Source of the DNA: Clostridia bacterium | GTDB lineage: Bacteria; Bacillota; Clostridia; Oscillospirales; CAG-272 | Direction: 5' to 3' | Assembly (NCBI GenBank): GCA_017624795.1 | Contig: JAGAMJ010000024.1 | Span: 1 to 6,606 of the forward strand | Length of the DNA stretch: 6,606 nucleotides | Part shown: positions 4,734 to 6,606 of the stretch, piece after piece | Numbering within the stretch: position 1 is the first letter of the stretch | Layout of the letters: every line of letters starts with the position of its first letter | The notes under the pieces: generated by a model | Databases searched by the model: none | What the model was told of the DNA's origin: nothing | What the model saw: only the letters and a program-made list of their open reading frames with translations | Made by a program: the position numbers and the translations under genes

Positions 4734-6606
4734 TTAGTGTAAGATAACGACGTAGCCGTACTCTTCAATGGTATAGGTGATGCCGTTGAAGGTGGTTTGA
4801 ACCGTGTAATCGTTGAAATTCAGGATCAAGGATTTGAACGCCTGCTTGCCCTCACCCTTCTTGTATTCACCGTAGGTGACAAGAACGATGTTATTATCAA
4901 TGGCGTACTTATCAAAGGTCTTTTCATTGGAAGTGGTATTGGACGTATCGCTGTCGGTATTGCTGTTATTGCCACTTTCCTTCAAGACGCTTCCGTCGTC
5001 CAAGGTCACCGAGCCCGTACCCTTCACGATATCCTCCATCGTTTCAACAGCCTCGGTGTTCGGATCATCGATGTGTGCGGTCTGTTGGAACAGATCAAGA
5101 TACGCCTTGTACAGTGCCTTCGCACCGATGCCTGCATACTTGGTGTTGTTCAGATCGGCAACACCCTCATCGGTGGAAGCGCCGAGAATGTACTTTTGCA
5201 GATCGCCTGCCTCCACGTATTGAACGTCAGCATCAGTTCCTGCAAGCACTGTTTTTGCAACCAGCTGCGCGGGCGTTTGCACCGCCTCGCTCAGCGCATC
5301 GGCAGCAAGGGTTGCCGTACGCCCCTCAATGGAGCTTACCAACGCCAAATATGCTGCCCCTGCTTGCTCAACACCCATTGCCGCCTTCGTGATCACCGCG
5401 GCCTCGGCGTTAACGCTTACAAGGTAATTGTATGCGTTTCTGGCTTGCAGCAGGTAGCCCGCTGCCTTCATTTGGTTGTTGCACAGATTCAGGTAGTTAT
5501 CAACGATATAGGTCTTAAAGTTCTTTTGGAAGAGCGCAATATCGGCGGCGGTGGGCTCACTTCCCTGCACCTTGATCCAACTGTTTTTGAGGTCGGTTTG
5601 AGGATTTTGAGAAGCACGCTCGCCGTTGAGCACTGCCTGATAGTCGATAAGCGCTTGGATCTTGCCCGCAGCGGCAACCGCGATATCACGGCTCGCGCCC
5701 AGCTTCTTGACCGCTGCCAGGCGGTCTGCCTCGATCTTTGCCTCAATTTCAGCTGCCTTTTTCTCCGCCTCGGCGGCGATATCGGCAAGCAACTCATCCT
5801 CGTCGGGCACACGCTTGCCGTCAAGGAATTCGTGATTGATGATCAACTTGGTCTGCACGTCTGCAAGAACAGCGTTCAGCTCGGTATAGACCTCGACCAG
5901 GCGATTCTGCCAGATGTCATAGCGGACCGAGTAATTCTCGGAAAGCAGACGGTCCTCTTTGAGCAGCTCGGTGTTTGCATAGGAAAGGACGAAGTAGATC
6001 GACGCGCCGCTTTCCATCGCCTTCAACATAGCATAACGCATATTGCCCTTTTCGTTGAAGGGTGTTCCCGCAAACTCCACGTAGCCGTGAAGCACCACGC
6101 CCATAAAGGGCACTGTGTTCAATTCGTAATTATAACGGCTGGATTCAAGCGGAACGCCAAGGATATGGTCGGCATAACCCCAAGTGAAGGCGTTGCCACC
6201 GTCCAGCATCACGTCGTAATCCTTGCCGAAGTATGCAAGCGCTTCAAGAACGTATTCCTTGGCTTCCTCGCGCAGCACGGTCTTGTTCTCGTCAAAGTCC
6301 GAGTTCAGCGCGTTACCGAAGGACGCAAGAGAGATGCCTGTCGCATTCTCATATTTTGCGTACCGTTTGCCCAGCTTTTCATAGAACTTGCTATACGTAT
6401 CAGGGGAAAGGACCATCTGATAGTAGCTGACGACCGACTGCTGAGTAGCAGAATAAACGCGTCTGGCCGTATAGCGGTTGTCTATGGTACGGGCAGCGTT
6501 TTTCTTCATATCGACCTTGCTTCCGCCGTCGGGACGGCTTGTATAGACAAAATCGAAATCGGGATAAAGCTCAAAGCCCTTTTCTGCCGCGTAAGCAGCC
6601 AGATCC
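4734..6606 (-). CDS. DUF5696 domain protein with long helical insertion (N-terminus beyond right edge)
   Basis: The frame is open from the right edge to TAA at 4734-4736, giving 623 residues. The first methionine (base 6509) is internal, because the 32 codons before it (LAAYAAEKGFELYPDFDFVY and on) read as protein and no ribosome binding site precedes it. Numbered from the edge, residues 130-183 carry the DUF5696-like core (DVMLDGGNAFTWGYADHIL, FMGVVLHGYVEFAGTPFN). Residues 571-623 form the usual C-terminal piece (NNIVLVTYG, SLILNFNDYTV, EEYGYVVILH). Between them lie about 270 residues, mostly helical and Ala/Lys/Glu-rich (AAEAEKKAAEIEAKIEADRL at 277-296), ending in a Ser/Asn/Thr/Asp linker at 543-561. 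DUF5696 has no settled activity; these proteins are often encoded beside sugar ABC transporters, so glycan binding or cleavage at the cell surface is a plausible but unproven role. Any signal peptide would lie outside the window. Confidence 0.8.
   Translation of the reverse strand, partial: DLAAYAAEKGFELYPDFDFVYTSRPDGGSKVDMKKNAARTIDNRYTARRVYSATQQSVVSYYQMVLSPDTYSKFYEKLGKRYAKYENATGISLASFGNALNSDFDENKTVLREEAKEYVLEALAYFGKDYDVMLDGGNAFTWGYADHILGVPLESSRYNYELNTVPFMGVVLHGYVEFAGTPFNEKGNMRYAMLKAMESGASIYFVLSYANTELLKEDRLLSENYSVRYDIWQNRLVEVYTELNAVLADVQTKLIINHEFLDGKRVPDEDELLADIAAEAEKKAAEIEAKIEADRLAAVKKLGASRDIAVAAAGKIQALIDYQAVLNGERASQNPQTDLKNSWIKVQGSEPTAADIALFQKNFKTYIVDNYLNLCNNQMKAAGYLLQARNAYNYLVSVNAEAAVITKAAMGVEQAGAAYLALVSSIEGRTATLAADALSEAVQTPAQLVAKTVLAGTDADVQYVEAGDLQKYILGASTDEGVADLNNTKYAGIGAKALYKAYLDLFQQTAHIDDPNTEAVETMEDIVKGTGSVTLDDGSVLKESGNNSNTDSDTSNTTSNEKTFDKYAIDNNIVLVTYGEYKKGEGKQAFKSLILNFNDYTVQTTFNGITYTIEEYGYVVILH

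Noticed and set aside
6507..6509. ATG at 6509 as the true start of the DUF5696 gene
   Set aside because: The frame stays open to the window edge with protein-like sequence, there is no Shine-Dalgarno before this ATG, and the protein would lack its N-terminal domain.

Overview
The window looks like chromosomal DNA from an anaerobic Bacillota of the class Clostridia. The evidence is strong AGGAGG-type ribosome binding sites, a near-consensus sigma-A promoter, a TTG start, mid-range GC, and the families present (DUF1538, DUF3343 with a class V aminotransferase, DUF5696 with sugar ABC permeases). This assignment is inferred from gene content and style; there is no rRNA or other phylogenetic marker in the window.

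Layout. (1) Bases 1-924, minus strand: the N-terminal 308 residues of a DUF1538 integral membrane protein that runs off the left edge. (2) Bases 925-1096: a divergent intergenic region with an excellent minus-strand promoter and a weaker plus-strand promoter candidate whose -10 box lies inside a perfect inverted repeat. (3) Bases 1097-2473, plus strand: a two-gene unit, a small DUF3343 (Se/S carrier-like) protein with a single cysteine, then a cysteine desulfurase-like PLP enzyme. The desulfurase frame is broken by one extra base in a six-C run at 2243-2248. (4) Bases 2474-2611: a convergent intergenic region with a long two-part hairpin, probably a terminator. (5) Bases 2612-6606, minus strand: an operon read right to left: a large DUF5696 protein (5' end beyond the right edge), a MalF-like permease and a MalG-like permease, each separated by 17 bases and each permease with a good ribosome binding site.

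How the genes may work together. The plus-strand pair is most simply read as a sulfur (or selenium) relay: a PLP enzyme takes sulfur from cysteine onto its catalytic cysteine, and the small protein carries it on Cys49. The minus-strand operon is most simply read as part of a carbohydrate uptake system: two permeases forming the membrane channel, plus a DUF5696 protein that may act on or bind the glycan. The solute-binding protein is not visible and may lie beyond the right edge; no ATPase is visible either. The DUF1538 gene is transcribed away from the rest and has no evident functional link to them.

I see no mobile element, CRISPR array, tRNA or rRNA. The most useful observations are the frameshift, the carrier/desulfurase pair, the long helical insertion in the DUF5696 protein, and the non-standard loops of both permeases.
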